NCBI GenBank assembly: GCA_043228905.1 | Contig: JBHGNT010000002.1 | Coordinates: forward strand, 16,988,001-17,052,000 | DNA length: 64,000 nucleotides | Source: Azolla caroliniana | Taxonomy: Eukaryota; Polypodiophyta | Reading direction: 5' to 3' | In this document: positions 31,601 through 45,200 of the stretch, piece by piece | How positions within the stretch are numbered: position 1 is the stretch's first letter | Layout of the letters: each line of letters opens with the position of its first letter | Program-made: the position numbers and the translations under genes | Notes under the pieces: generated by a model | Database searches by the model: none | Told to the model about the DNA's origin: nothing | What the model saw: only the letters and a program-made list of their open reading frames with translations

Positions 31601-31874
31601 TTCACAAAGCCCAGGATGCCAGGCCCCTCTACCACCCCCTCTGGAATTGACGACAAGGGAGGAATACGAGGTCGACCAAATACTTGGCTCATGTTTGCAT
31701 CGTCGACACCTACAATACCTCGTCTTGTGGAAGGGTTACTATTTTTCTGACGCTACATGGGAACCCGCACAAAATTTACAAAAAAATGCCCCGGACGTGG
31801 TTCAAGATTTTCATCTCCGATATCCCCACAAACTGGCGACGGGTTTGGGAAGGCAGCGTAGAAGGGGGGGATAA
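28668..31874 (+). pseudogene. Element B pol remnant (PR-RT-RH-IN-chromodomain)
   Basis: Frame-broken polyprotein homologous to element D. Pieces: protease LLDFGASS (28,763), where D-S-G is D-F-G; RT with MPFGLTNAP and YLDD (29,065-29,820); RNase H (29,905-30,363); a 98-bp direct duplication; an integrase zinc region with CEVCTRSK (30,849-31,172); and a chromodomain with YEVDQILG and LWKGYYFSDATWEP (31,647-31,874). Between ISDRG and RVLEEL near 31,300 most of the integrase core is deleted. It is clearly dead. Confidence 0.88.
30349..30525 (+). repeat. 98-bp tandem duplication in element B RNase H
   Basis: ATCGTGTC.AGGTAGTGACTG starts at 30,349 and again at 30,447. The copies share ATAAGAATTTAATTTAT and GTACTTTGAAT.GAA with a few substitutions, so the duplication is not recent. 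Confidence 0.85.
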
Positions 31875-32243
31875 TGTCACATCGAGGATGTGACTCAAAC
31901 CTCTAACCTATAACACACCCAATATGTAGTATTAGATAAACCATTTGGAAACCCTTAAGTTATATGTAAATTGTATATGGTTAATATTATATAGCCTAAC
32001 ATATAGAATATTCTAGTCTTTAGTGTATTCTAGAAATGTTCTATGGTATAATCTAGACGAGTATATTCTAGAGATATTTCTTAGGTATATTCTAGAGATA
32101 TTTAATCTCAGAACTTGTATAAATATGTGTGTTCACCTAGATTATAATCAAGGTGAACAACACCAGTTACAGAGTCTTTCAATTAATCAACTCATCCCCT
32201 TGATTATCTTCTACTCTCTTGTGTATATTTTCTACCCGTGACA
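31875..32243 (+). repeat. Element B 3' LTR
   Basis: 369 bp, TGTCACATCGAGG to CCGTGACA, directly after the purine run. It contains repeated TATTCTAGA words and a TATAAAT box at 32,118. At 32,131-32,158 lies a near-perfect 28-bp palindrome (GTTCACCT ... AGGTGAAC with GATTATAATC at its centre). The second arm starts 32 nt after the TATA box, the same geometry as in element D. Confidence 0.85.
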
Positions 32244-32640
32244 ACTTTCTGGACCAGATGCCAAATCGATTGAAGAAGCCGGATACCAGATCCGGATGAC
32301 GAAGCCAAATGTCAGATTCGAATGACGGAACGTCGCATGTGCAGATGTGTCCTATTCTATTAAATAGGTCCAACGTAGGCAATTAGTGTCAGATGCTCTT
32401 TTAAGAGCATTGAAGTACATGTCAGCCCTTCTTAATAGCCCTGACAGATGGGCTTGTATATATAAAGTGCACATAAGCATTATGTACGAGATAGATCATT
32501 ATTTTGGTAATAGAATATTTGTTGCCTGCTCTCACTCTCTCTTTCTCTTGTACTCTCTGCTCTGTATTAACGAACTATTCATCTTCCAGATAACCGACCG
32601 ACTGTCGGTCGGTTCACAAGCTTCCGCATATTGTAAATCT
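32244..32640 (+). other. LTR-like promoter remnant
   Basis: GTATATATAAAG (near 32,455) followed by a CT-rich leader (32,527-32,570), plus words such as AGCCGGAT and GCCAAAT like those at the copia-2 LTR, suggest a piece of another LTR. Its ends cannot be defined. Confidence 0.3.
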
Positions 32641-35600
32641 TTTTAGGCATTCATTAGTCCCACCAGGTGTAGGTCTACTTCAGTTTCTTGGCCGTGGAAC
32701 CAAAATAGAAACAAACCATTTATATATAACAAAAACGAAAGGAAACTATTAATTAAGAACTACCAAACTATTTCAACTAAGTCGTTTAAGGAAAGGGGAA
32801 ACCAAATTGTCGAATAAATTAAACAATTAAACAAAAGAACCTTGAATTTAAAAAAGATTTAAGTTAAATTAATTAACTCATTAAACAAAAAATACGAATA
32901 AAACCATCGGGGGAATAAATAAAGTTAAGCAAAAAGCTAACAAACCATTAAACATAGCCATGCAAACCTATAAAGTTGAGTTTTAGAACCAAATCAATGT
33001 GAAACCAAATCATTTAATGATAGACGAAATGAAACAAAACCATTTAATGATATTTGTAAACCAAACCAAGCTGTTAATGATATTCAAACCTATAAATAGT
33101 TAAACCATGGCTTAATGGTTCGATTAAGTTTGTGTCGAACTAGAGCCCATAGCTATGTCCTAGCTAGTTTAGACAATTAATACCATAAAATCAATGACCC
33201 CTTGTACAAACCAATGGGTTGATAACCTCCAAGGAAGCGAAAATACTTTGACCACCTAACATATTGGGAGAATTTTTTGTAGCTCAACAACTGTACTAAT
33301 CAATTTTGTTTAATTGGCCTCATTTCTCCAGACAACAAAGACCTCAATACAACCTTCCCTTTTTGGCATGCCCCAAAGCTCTAATTTTGTGTGACATTGC
33401 ATAAGTTAATATTGATATTTAAGTGATTATACATACTTTACCAAAACAAATTGGGTCTTGGAATAACATCTTAGTCAACATAATTCTCCCCAATCTCAAG
33501 TTCATGATGTCATTCTAGTAATTGTGGATCAATTTCAAAGATGGCACATTTCTTTCCAAGATCTTTCCCCATCTTGAGTGAAGCCACGACCATAGTTCTA
33601 CTTCTTGAGGTGTTTTGCCTCCATGGTCTTGTAGGTAGTATTAACATTGATCATGGTCTTCCTGATAGTATTAACAATGACCAAGCCCCCTTTATTCGTC
33701 ATAGGATTTTGGAAAAGCCTCTTGCAGTTCCTACAAATTCATAGATCCTTGGGGAATCACCGAAAAAGCAATGGACAGACCAAATGAACGAGCCAGACTT
33801 TCAGATTGTATGTTCATTGTTTTATTAACTACCAACATGATGACTTTGTTGATTGGCTCTCTATGGCAAAATTTTCCTATAATCATTTAATTTGTCCTTG
33901 TATAGGATAAACGCCTTCCTTTGTAGTGTTTGGGTGACATCCACGTACAAAAAGGAATTACCAATATGACACAATGGAAGTACGCACTTACTTTTGCTAT
34001 ACTTTTTAGTATTATATTGGCAATTCCTTTTTGTATATGAATGCACAAATAACACTTCTCATTTTGATTTGAAAAAACTACATGCATGAAGAAAATACAC
34101 GCAAAGTATATATTAAAGGAAAAAGAACATCATCATTCCAATCATAGATTGACACAAGCGTGATATTCGTCATATTCTCCATGCGTGATATTCACAATAT
34201 TCGAAAATACGAAATGGCCCCAAGAATATTATAAAACCATTCGTTATACAAAATAAATATATAAAATATTGATTAATTCATTTTTTTATTTAAATAAATT
34301 TAATTCACTAATAAAAGAAGAATCATTCATTAATAGATTATAAACATATGATTAGCATTAACTCTCCTTTATAGTGTCTAATAAAAAATGAGGAAGTTTA
34401 TGAACCTTTATCTTAATTAAATTAATTTTTTTTTAAACGAATATTTGTATATTTATTATAGAAATATGATTAGTGTGAAGTCCAATTTTTAATGTCAAAA
34501 TAAAAATATCCATAAATTTTGAGAGAATAAAAAGGGAGGATTTAATGATCCTTTATTTTATTTTATTTATTTATTAAAAATAAAACGAATACTTTTATAT
34601 TTATTATAAAAATTTATTAGTGTCAAGTCCCTCTTTTAATGTCCTTTTTTATTGTCAAAGAGGGAGTTCTTGTACTCTTTTATTTTTGGGTTAAACGAAT
34701 ACTTGACCATGCATTCGTATTCGTATTCGTTTACATTCAAATGGAAAACCCCACGAATGCGAATATGTCAATTATGATTCCAATACGCTCTGTGGAACTA
34801 ATGGTGCAAGGCTCAATCAAGTGGGAAAATGTATGTTGGTTATCCAAACAAGCTCCAATTGACAGATACGAACATCATCAAGAGGGGATTTCGTTGGTGA
34901 TTAAGGCACGAGAGATCTCATTTTTTACCACTAACAATGTTCACTCAACCCACATCAATGCCAACGATCAAGTCGTGATGGAATTGGTCAACCCAAACAC
35001 TATGGATTATTTGGAAATAACATTGTAGGCAGGTCTTCTCCAATCAAACAATTCACCAAGAGACGCTATTGCAAGAGATATGGAGTGAAGTTATAGCCAT
35101 GCTAAAGAGTCAATATGATGGCATCATGGGCGGATCCGAAGGAGCTGAAAGATAACACTTAGCCTTTAGCCAGCAATAGTCGTCCTCTCCCTTTCTTCAA
35201 TCAGTGGGCCTCTACATAAGATGGAACTATCGAGCCCCTTTTGTGGTTTGTATATAACCTTCACAACTGTAAAATTTGATAACTAATGCAAGGAGTTTTT
35301 TGTTTTGGAAAAAAAAGTATGTATCAAAGGAAAAAGAACATCATCACTTGATAAAAATGAAACTTTTAGAAAACTCACAAGATTAGTCCAAATAAATGTT
35401 TTATAAGACAAAGCAAAAAATTGGTTGGCCAATGAGGTCCTAATACAAGAAATACATTGCATTGTACTGCCTATGGAAGATACTACAATGCATAAAATCT
35501 TGTGGATGGTGCAGTTTTCTTTCCTCCTCAAAACAAACATCTTGAGCTGTAAAATCAAACATATACAATATATCCCTAATTTTGCTCATAGGAATAAGAT

Positions 35601-35654
35601 GTTTTCTGTTTTTCTAGTTATTCACAACAATTAGTCCTTTTGAGTACATACAGA
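32641..35654. other. AT-rich intergenic region
   Basis: No ORF with recognisable domains. Short frames at 33,541-33,744 and 34,639-35,028 look like chance. The region contains the tandem repeat at 34,290-34,650 and ends in the 3' flank of the PP2C gene. Confidence 0.6.
34290..34650 (+). repeat. AT-rich degenerate tandem repeat, period about 148 bp
   Basis: AAACGAATA.TT.TATATTTATTATA followed by ATTAGTGT.AAGTCC occurs at about 34,434 and 34,582, with a weaker copy before 34,380. Very AT-rich; function unknown. Confidence 0.55.
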
Positions 35655-38600
35655 TTATGCTCCATCCAGTGGCAAAAATACAACAATTGCTGAGATATCA
35701 TCTGTTACACCGCGCTCTTGTCCAATCTTTATTAATTGTTTGGCAATCTCCTCTGAGGAATTCGATTCTCTACACAAAGGGTATCAAACCATTAGCTATA
35801 CAGAGAAGTTATAATCTTGGACCAAACATGTTCAAATACAATTTTCTGAATACAAAGCATGTTTCTTTTACATATTTTCTGTAAACAAAATATACCTTGC
35901 TGATCTGCATATGTCAACAGCTTCCTGATTTGGTATTTTTTCCCATAATCCATCAGTTCCTAGAATAATTAAATCATCCTCTGCATTACAAAACGCCCAA
36001 AAAAGAAACTGAGTTTTTATTGTGTAAAGGATCACTGCATTTTATACATAATTATAAAATACCAGACTCTAGTAAATATAACGGGGCTGCATTTTATGCA
36101 CAATTGTGATTTTAATCAAAATACCAGGACCCAGTGTCTCAACTGTCACATCGGGCTCAGCTGTGAGTCCATACCCTCCACGTGCACCATCGATCCTTCC
36201 ATCTGACCAACTACAGATTTTGCAATAAATAATTTTACAAGGAAAAGTACTATTCTTAACTCAATAAATATTAAGATTTTTAAGAAAATAATAAGGTCAT
36301 AAGTTCTTAAGCTATTTCATATTCATAAATGATATAAAACACCTTCTAGCATAAGGAAATTTTATGCGAATAAGACTTTCCAACAGAACTTAGAAGACAA
36401 CGACATCAATGAATTGTATACCAACTTTACAGAATAATTTTCTCGGCAATATGCCAGGTATGATACCTTCTGAATGGGAAATTTTACCACTCCAGAATTT
36501 TTTCATACTAACGAATATTCTAACAAATGCCCAATAGGTCATAAGTAATCTGTTGTTTCACCATTATGATGATCATAATGAAAACCGGGTTTGTATTTTT
36601 GACAGTATTTATCCAATATACACAATAACTGATACACTCAGTTGGAGGTGTAAAGATAAAGAATAAATTGAGAAAGAAAGACATACTGACGTCTTTAAAG
36701 AGGTAAAAATACGCTATAAATACAAAGAAGAGATTACATCTTAAAATGTTGTCTAGTTTCTCAGAACAAAAAGAAAGAGAGAAGGAAATATTGATGTCAT
36801 GGCCTATAAGATGAAAAAGAGAGTACACTTAAATGTTGCCTCGTCTTTGAAAACAACAAACAAAAGTAAATCTAATTAAATATAGGATACTAAAGAATCT
36901 AGCTATCAAAGCACTTCAGATTCTAAATGTAGATAGACTAAAATGTCTGCCTTTGAAAGATCTCAAACATGGGCCGCTGTACGATGGAGAGATATCCAAA
37001 GTGACAAAAGCACCTTTGATGTAGGGTGATAATAGCCTTTACTTTACACTGACATGAGTGAAAGGACAGTGTTCCAGATGGCCATTGCATGCATTGATAA
37101 CAAATTGCTATTGTCCAATCCATTGAGTTGAGACCCCACTCATGCAACCCTTGACTGATGGTCATGAAACTAAACAAAGTCGTTATTGTTCTTTAGATGA
37201 GATAAGCTAATGGGGCTGGATTGTTGTCCAACTTCTCTCTATCTCAAGGTCTAGCAAGAATAATACAACTGCCATTGGCCTTTGTATTCCATTACCTTTG
37301 GTGGTGGGAAAAAGCCTTATTTGAAGAGGCAACATCTTCCTTTTATTTCGTAAAAAGTTGCATATGGCAAACATAGTGTTCTTCTAATTTCACTCATCAA
37401 TGGCACAATTGCCAGACTCATTCTTCCCTATATTTGCCTGCATTACTTATCTCAATCTCTGACTGATGTGGAGAGGTCCTAAGCTGCCCTATCACAATAT
37501 AAACTGCATGAAATTGATGTGTAAACATATAAGAATGGCTGGTTATGAGTCTATATTGCGACATGGATAAAGATAATACCTTGCCATGGGCTATCTTCCT
37601 AGCAAGTCACGTTGTGTGGCTGATTCAATGTTTGCTCATTACCCAATTTAATGATATAAGTCAAATCAATCTTTTCTTCTCCACTTTGGCCTTGTTTGGG
37701 TGTGGATAATCTAAGTTATATTGGAACCATTCTTGCATATCAACAATGATTATTACAATGTTCAGCTAGCTGCTTCATAAGTTTCAGTCTTGAATACCTT
37801 TATTTAGAGAGCTGCCAAATCTATTGGATACTGGTCACTGATAAGAATAATGCCTCAATCACTATTGGGCATACTCAAACTTCCATCCAAATTATAGCAT
37901 GGGACACTAATGCTCTGCCCCTTATCATGTGAGCAATCATTGAGACAAATCTGCCCAACGTTGTGCCCCATGAAACCTCAATTCCCAAACTCCTACTTTG
38001 TAGGGATGGGTCTGTGTTACATGTGTATCAAACCACCACAATTTAATATGTGGTTCTTGGAACAGTATACATGCACACAAGAAAGTCAAGCACAAACAAC
38101 CTCCTGAAGAGAGAACGGAGGCCAGTGAATGTTACTTCTAGATATGTGTATGCTACCTTTTCCTCTCCCAAGAAGAATTAACGTTTGTTAGCCATACTTG
38201 AGAGGTGTGCAATCACTAAAGTTTTATCAAAGTTCAATGACAAATATTTTTATCTACAAAAATGACATTAAAGCATTTAAATATCTCTTGTTTGGGTCTT
38301 ATAGGCCATTGTAGCCTCCTAAAAGCCATTAACATTTCTTTCTTTCTTTCTTACTGGAGATTCAGATATCAGCATAATGTCATCAGATATAGTATAGCTA
38401 TCCCTGCCAAGCATGCTCTTGATATATTGGTCTGGATATGGGAAGGCTTTTATTTGTTGATGGTGAATATTTTGCAGTCTCAAAAGAAAGAAAGCTGATG
38501 AATATAAAGACCTATTCACTTTGAATAGATCCAAAAGGGATAGCCGGTTCAATCTATGCACTTGATGATTTATAATCAAATCATAATGCTACTTCAAGGA

Positions 38601-41600
38601 TAGAATTTCATGGTACATAAAATAATTTGGCATACACAAAAAATGGTATTGATAAAAGTTAGCTGTTATACTCTTTTAAATAGGCATCGCCAAATGCCCT
38701 CGAAAGTGCAAGCAGCCCTCCAACACGCCATGTACCTTCAACATTAATAACCTGGAAAAGGTGGTTTCTTGTCTTCATGTAATAACAAACATTTCTTGTT
38801 CAAAATATCATGTTGATACTACATTTTAAAATGCATATATAGATAGATAGATAGATAGATAGTTAGATAGTTAGATAGATAGATAGATAGATAGATACCT
38901 AAATATGCAAGCACTTGTCAGATAACAAGAAATATAGAATCAGATTATAAATATCTTATTAATATTGATGATTCAGACTTTTTCTATAAAAACTCAAAAG
39001 ACTAAATTTACCAATGGTTTTTTGGGGGTCGGGTTCTTAGCCTCAATTCTTTTTCTTTCTGCTTCAACATTGGGCTGTAATACAAAAACACTTTTTAGGA
39101 TATACATAATAGACCAACAGCCTATTAGTGACAACTTGTAAATTTAAAACAGCCTAGAGATATGAATCAACCATGCGTCTATTTTCAATTGCATTCACAT
39201 AATGGAAAACATTGACCTGTGTGATGAACCACACCCTTCAGAAAACATGTGAATAACTCTTACTGATTATAAAAACAATTCAAAGTCATGTTAACAATAC
39301 TCGGGAGTTCGGAAACTTCCTGTTAGCCAGTTTTGAAAATTTACCTTATGGTCAAATGAAAGTTGTATGGCTTGTCCTGCCCGCGACAATACAATACGTG
39401 CATCCCCAACATTAGCAGCTACTAATTGCTGCTTACCATCTGAGAACAAATTGTATGTTTAACACTTAATTGTGATACAACGACAATTCCCTGAAATTTA
39501 ATATCAACTCCCTTAATGGTGGATTAACAGCCAACATATTATCTGTACCTTGTAAAGGAAAAAGAACAACTGTAGCTGCTGTGGCACCACAACGGGATCC
39601 TCCTACCCCCCTTTCCCGTAAAGCTCCAAGGAAACCCTTGGGTTGAGCCTGATGAAACAACAACAAAATAGAAATAATTAACACAGAAAATTATTGTAAT
39701 AGTATAAATTTTATAACACTATTAATTTCAAGGTTACCAAGGTCAAGACGTCAAATTCTAGATATGCGGAAATGGTTGATGTGATTGGATCAGATGCTGA
39801 ACAAAAGTAGATGTTGTAAGTCCCCAAGTTATTGCAACTTATATCTTAGTTTCAATTAAAGATAATAAATGGTCTTCTGTGAAGAAATTAAGCATAAAAA
39901 TCTGTTTATAAGATAGAGAAAACAAACAAATGGAAGAGAATTTCCGATTCGGAAAAACTAAAACACTTGAATTTTTCTTTATTTCCCCAAACGACCTAGA
40001 GTTTTTTTAGTTAGAAGAAGTGTTAAGGCTCTTTGAGAGCCAAGGCTCATGGGGGTAATAAAATGCGGTTGGATACGTTCTAGCATTTTTACCTTGTACT
40101 GGGCCCAACATTGAGGGTTAACATTTGCAATGTAATATTCCAATTTTGACATTTCAGCTTCTTGCCATTTCATCCTTAGTGCCCCTAGTAATCTATCCTT
40201 GATTGTCGCATATTTCATAGCATCACCTGAGAGCTCCAATAGATATTTTACACCCATCTTTTAAACCATTTCATTACGTCAAGCACTCAGCCAAAAGAGA
40301 AGATTTTGCTCCTATTCTTTTTTTGTACTTTGCATCCTATGTTCCAAGCAGTTTTGGCAATCTGTGATCAGGCATATTCTTGACCTTTGTGATACACTTG
40401 TATACCCTTTGCCTGACTAGCATCTATATGGGCCGAGCACCTGTTTCTATTAGCACAACACGATAGGCTGTTGAGGATTTAATTCCCAATTTTCTCCCAT
40501 TTCCAAGTTATCAAGAAAGAAACTTCAACTTAAACAATGTATTTTACACTCAAAACAATTCAATTTCCAGATTCAAATTTTTGTTGGTGCCAAAAACGCA
40601 TATGTATGTTCTTGAGGAAAATGATGCAGAAAAATTATTTATATAATGCTGAATTCACAATGCAGATGAAATTGCAAACCTGCCTGAAAGACGCTTTTTG
40701 TAAGAATCCCAAAAGTTATCCTTCAACATCCTACACACATGTCAATATAAAACATGAGTACCAAAAATTATTCTCAGCTAAAGTTTGATGTTAGTTTCCG
40801 AAACATATTTCATTATGTTTTCGAAATATTTTCAAAAAGCACCAGAGATATGATATTATTTAATTTTCTTCAAATTGAATTTCCATCTCAAGTATGAAGT
40901 ATCAATCACATAAAATCCTTGATGCATCAAATCTGTTTCAACATTTTGATAAGTCAAATTTGAAGGAGAAATTATTCAATAGTCAAAAAAGTTATACATT
41001 TGGTTGTCCTATGCAATCAATTTCAAAATTTCCTTGTTTATTTATCTGATAAGCTCTCAACTACAAGGTTTGAATGTTGAAAAACCAAAACCACATACTC
41101 TGCAACTGCAATTCCTCCATGTCCATCAAAAACACCAAAAAAGGATGGATCAGAGCCCTTTGCATCAATAACAACATTATATGTGTCCTCCATAGTTGGT
41201 CTGCCTGTGCCTTGCATTGCTGCAGCTCCTATTCTGACATATAAATAAATGAAATCAAACAGATGATAGAGAATAGGAAACTGGAGGTTTTGGATAAAGA
41301 TTTAGTAATAACGCACAACACATGCAAACTGCATATGCTGTGTAAAAGAATGATAGAAAAAATCAAAATAACATTGACAATCATTTATGTTGAGAAAGGC
41401 ATCAACAACAATTCCAACAAGATAACTAATATAACAGAGAGAAATAGAGCACAGGGGATTTGAATAGCTCAAAGTTCTGATGGCTTCAAGTTTAATGAGC
41501 TAAGAAGTAAGTGGGTTCCAAAAAACGGGTCTAAAAAGCCAAATATTATGAAAATTTAAGATTGTAAACAACATTTACAATTTATGTTCAATCATCTTTA

Positions 41601-41640
41601 ATAAAATAGTATATATATTTCTTTACCGAGACCGTACCAT
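35655..41640 (-). CDS. PP2C-type protein phosphatase, 11 coding exons
   Basis: Exons (high to low): 41,640-41,627; 41,233-41,099; 40,730-40,684; 39,796-39,738; 39,648-39,549; 39,439-39,345; 39,074-39,012; 38,751-38,672; 36,210-36,125; 35,980-35,896; 35,769-35,655. All phases agree and give 879 nt, 292 aa. The start is the ATG in a 20-nt exon (41,646-41,627). Introns are GT-AG except intron 3, GC-AG (GCAGGT donor at 40,683). PP2C enzymes are Mg/Mn-dependent Ser/Thr phosphatases. Their motifs are here: TMEDTY, FFGVFDGHGG, GGSRCGATA, VAANVGDARIVLS, GLLALSRAFGDAY, ILGTDGLW and VTDDIS (metal and phosphate ligands). No transit peptide is seen. The closest subfamily is not certain. Short exons sit in long repeat-filled introns. 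Confidence 0.92.
36655..38430 (-). mobile_element. LINE fragments in PP2C intron 8
   Basis: Two LINE 3' ends lie in tandem (near 36,655 and 36,772, each with GACGTC/GATGTC, CTATAA and ATTACATCTTAA-like words). They are followed by 3'-UTR and reverse-transcriptase sequence in minus orientation, matching parts of 54.5-56.0 kb. Near 38,365-38,425 the minus strand reads ISDDIMLISES, the DD region of a LINE RT. All frames are broken. Confidence 0.7.
38287..38354 (+). mobile_element. 68-bp LINE 3' tail inserted into LINE RT sequence
   Basis: A plus-strand copy of the family 3' end (TTGTTTGGGTCTTATAGGCC, then CTAAAAGCCATTAACA and TTTC repeats) interrupts a minus-strand RT fragment that continues on both sides. 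It fits a severely 5'-truncated insertion. Confidence 0.65.
38838..38896 (+). repeat. TAGA microsatellite in PP2C intron 7
   Basis: About 14 tetranucleotide units of TAGA/GATA with two TTAG variants, between exons 7 and 8. Confidence 0.9.
39979..40395 (-). repeat. Dispersed repeat with residual coding potential
   Basis: The minus strand has a 92-codon open frame (39,979-40,257) beginning MGVKYLLELSGDAMKY. It and the upstream GATCACAGATTGCCAAAA tract also occur at 1,660-1,960, where the protein level is similar too (KWFKRW, ELSGDAM.Y, KDRLL). The family is not recognised; a transposable-element ORF is likely. It sits in PP2C intron 3, not in an exon. Confidence 0.5.
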
Positions 41641-42261
41641 GCTTGCCTGAACTAAATATTCAAATTTGTCATATAGTAATTTTCGGAAATATAAGAATTG
41701 AACAAAACAAATCTCCTTTTACCGCAACCACGCAGCAAAAACACTGCAAATGTCATTAGAATTTCTGATCTAGTATTTCATATGTACCTCTTTTGTAGCA
41801 AAAGAGTACAGTTGGTTGTTAATGTCCATTTAGCAGATGACTTATTTCTTGCTGCTGAAACATCAAAAATTATACACAATCAATTTTGGTTAGCACAAAA
41901 ACTCACTAAAAGAAAACTCTCGTCATATGGGTTATGTACCTGGTGATAAGCATATTTTTAGAAACCCATTGACTGGTTTCAAAATCCCACCAATTACTAC
42001 AATTTTCTAGGTGACCTTGCAGAATGGAGGTATTAAAAGGCGTGAACTTTTGGTCAACATAGGTTCAGCCTGTCTCTCAACACACATGATCCTTTTATTG
42101 TTCATCATAATTTCAACACACGCTTGCATAGTTCAAGCCACCTGGTTTAGGTACAGTTTACTTTTGCTTTACTTTATCAAATATTCTTTAGAATTCACGA
42201 GGGTGTAACTTTTTGTTTTCAGGAAGATAGTGAGACTTAGATAACAGGATGGCTCAAGCAT

Positions 42262-45200
42262 GGCTGAGCCCCTGAATGCCTTCCGAGGATTGATCAATCC
42301 GACCACCTCTCTAGAAGTACCTTTAGCCGACGAGGTACTGGCATTGCTACTGCTGGGATCCCTCCCGGACAGCTGGGAAATGCTCATGGTGACCCTGGGT
42401 AACTCAGGACTATGTAAGGGAAGCAGCTGTCCCTAGAGATGGTGAAGTTGAGCTTACTGAATGAAGAAGCTCACGGGAAGGACAAAGAATCCATCTCTGA
42501 TCATAAGGCCCTAGTCACAGAAGGTGACTCCAACAGAGGAAGGGGCCAGCAGAGAAGTCCACAGAACAAGGACAGGTCCAGACCAAGGTCGAAGTCGAAG
42601 GGGAGGCTGACCTCAACAGGCTGCAGAATGATGCTAAAAGATGTGCGCCATGTTCCGTATATCAAATTGAATCTGATATTAGCCGAACGGCTAGATGATA
42701 AAGATTACAGTGGTAACTTCTAAAATGGCACGTAGAAATTCTGCAAAGGAAGCTTGATAGTGGCTCGAGCTTACAAGAAAAATACATTATATGGCATGCA
42801 TGCACGGCTGAGCCAGAACGGGGTAAATGTGGCAGCCGACACAACTAGCGAGTTGTGGCATAAGAGGCTATGCCAGATGAGTCAAAAGGGCATGCAGATG
42901 CTAGCCGGAAAAGAACTCTTGCCGGAGGTGAAGAACATGCATCTGGACAAATGCGTTGACTGTCTGGCCGGTAAGCAGAACAGGGCCGTCTTTCGCCCTA
43001 GGCTTCCGATGAGGAGGAAGAACGCTCTAGAACTTGTGCATACAGACGTATGCTATGTTGATACGAAGTCACATGCTGGTGCACAATATTGTGACCTTCA
43101 TAGATGATTATAGCCGGAAGTTGTGGGTTTTCGTGCTGAAGACAAAGGACCAGGTGTTGTCTATCTTCAAAGAGTTTCAGGCGAGAGCGGAAAGGGAATC
43201 CGGACGAAAGTTGAAGGCCGTCCGGACAGACAATGAAAGGGGAGTATAGAGGGCAGTTCGAAGAATACTGCCGATCACAAGGCATCCGGCTGGAGTATAC
43301 AGTGCCGAAGACTCTGGAACTAAACGGAATGGCCGAGAGGATGAACCGGACAGTGATGGACAGAGTCCGATGTATGTTGGCACATGCGATGTTGCTGAAA
43401 ACCTTTTGGGCTGAGGCATTGATGACGGTTGCTTACTTAATAAATAGGTCTCCCTTAGTGCCCTTAGATGGTGATATCCCACAGATAGTGTCGACCGGCA
43501 AAGATGTGTCATACCGGCATCTAAGGGTGTTTGATTGCCTTTCATATGTGCATGTTGCCAAGGACCAGAGGGGAAATTTGGATCATAAGAGCTGGTCATG
43601 TATCTTCTTGGGGTACGGCGAAGATGAATTCGGCTACTAGTTGTGGGACCTGATTGACAAAAAGGTCATCAAGAGTCGAGACATAGTTTTAATGGAAGAA
43701 AAGACTATTGCCGATTGGGAGACAGAGAAGACGAGATCATCCTCCCAGCTGATCGGAAGAGAACAGCCGGATAAGATACGCACTCAGCTGGCTGGAAGCC
43801 GGATGTTAGCTGAAGAACACAATGGGCCAGCCGGATTGGCCAGATCCGGACAAGGAGCCAAATCGGCCGAAAGGCATCCATACATCAGATCTGGACTGGG
43901 AGCCGGGTCGTCCGGAAGGCAACCGGTTGAACAAGAATCTGAATCGGACTCAGATTGAGGTACTGGCAGAAGAGAATGATGCAGAGCCAACTGATGAAAG
44001 TCAAGGCAAGAGATGCCCCCTAAGAAACAGAAGGGGCCCCCCGAAGATTTCCGGAAAAAGAATATATTCTCTTAACTGATGAAGGGGAGAACCACGCATG
44101 AACTGACCGAGTTGCCAGAAGGTAAGAAGGCGCTCCGCAATAAGTGGGTCTACAAATTGAAGCCAAGAGAAATCGGAAATCCACCCAAATTCAAAGCCCA
44201 CATTGTGATGAAGGGCTTCCAGCAGAAAAAGGGTGTAGATTTTGACGAAATATTTGCCCCGGTAATAAAGATGACATCCATCAGAACAGTGTTGAGCATT
44301 GCGGCTAGCATAAAGTTACAGATAGAGCAGTTGGATGTCAAGATCGCATTCCTGCATGGAGGTCTAGAGGAAGAGATCTACATGCAACAACCTGAAGGTT
44401 TTGTAGAGGAAGGAAAGGAAAACTTGGTATGCCGGTTGAAGAAGAGCTTGTATGAGCAGAAGCAAGCGCCCCGACAATGGTACTGGAAATTTGAATCTTC
44501 ATGGTAGAACACGGCTTCAACAAGACACATGCCGACCACTGTGTTTCATGAAGATTATGACGGAGGAGATTTCCTTATCCACCTGTTGTATGTTGATGAC
44601 ATGTTGATTGTCGGACAGGACCTAAAGAAAATGATAAGCTTGAAAAGGGCCTTGAGCAAGTCATTTGCAATGAAGGATATGGGTTCGGCTAAGCAAATTC
44701 TGGGTATGCACATTGTCAGAGACAATACAAAGAGGTTGTTGTGGCTGTCATAAGAGAAATATGTACTAGGCCGGAGATTAGGTATGTTGTCGGAATGGTC
44801 AGCCGGTTCATGAGCAATCCTAGCAAGGAACACTGGGCGGCGGTTAAGTGGATACTCAGATACCTGACAGGCACCTCAAGTGTATGCCTCACATACTGCT
44901 TAGGTAACCCCATGCTAGAAGGGTTTACGAACTCTGATATGTCGGCTGATGTTGATACTAGCCGGTCCACGTCCGGGTACGTGATGACATACACATGGGG
45001 AGCTATCTCTTGGCAGTCGAGATTGCAAAAGGTTATGGTTCTGTCGACCACACAAGCTGAGTATATGGTTGTCATCGAAGCTGCCAAGGAAACCATATAG
45101 ACGAGAGATTTCATCAGTGAGTTCAGAATGAAGCAAGAACAATTCCTACTGCACTGCGACAATCAAAGTGCCATCCACCTTGCTAAGAATGCCGCCTATC

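Larger units (their letters stand above)
11529..32243 (+). mobile_element. Element B: old chromovirus, host of the nested insertions
   Basis: A 5'-truncated left LTR (from about 11,529), decayed gag (12,221-13,215), decayed PR-RT-RH-IN-chromodomain (28,668-31,874) and a complete right LTR (31,875-32,243) belong together. The gag and pol halves join at the CCACA target duplication of element C. The predicted proteins resemble element D along their length, so B and D are of one family. A purine run (GAAGGGGGGG) precedes the right LTR. No target duplication can be scored because the left end is missing. Confidence 0.85.

Noticed and set aside
34639-35028. 129-codon open frame in intergenic DNA
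   Set aside because: No domain or homology recognised, AT-rich low-complexity start and no splice or promoter context; likely chance.
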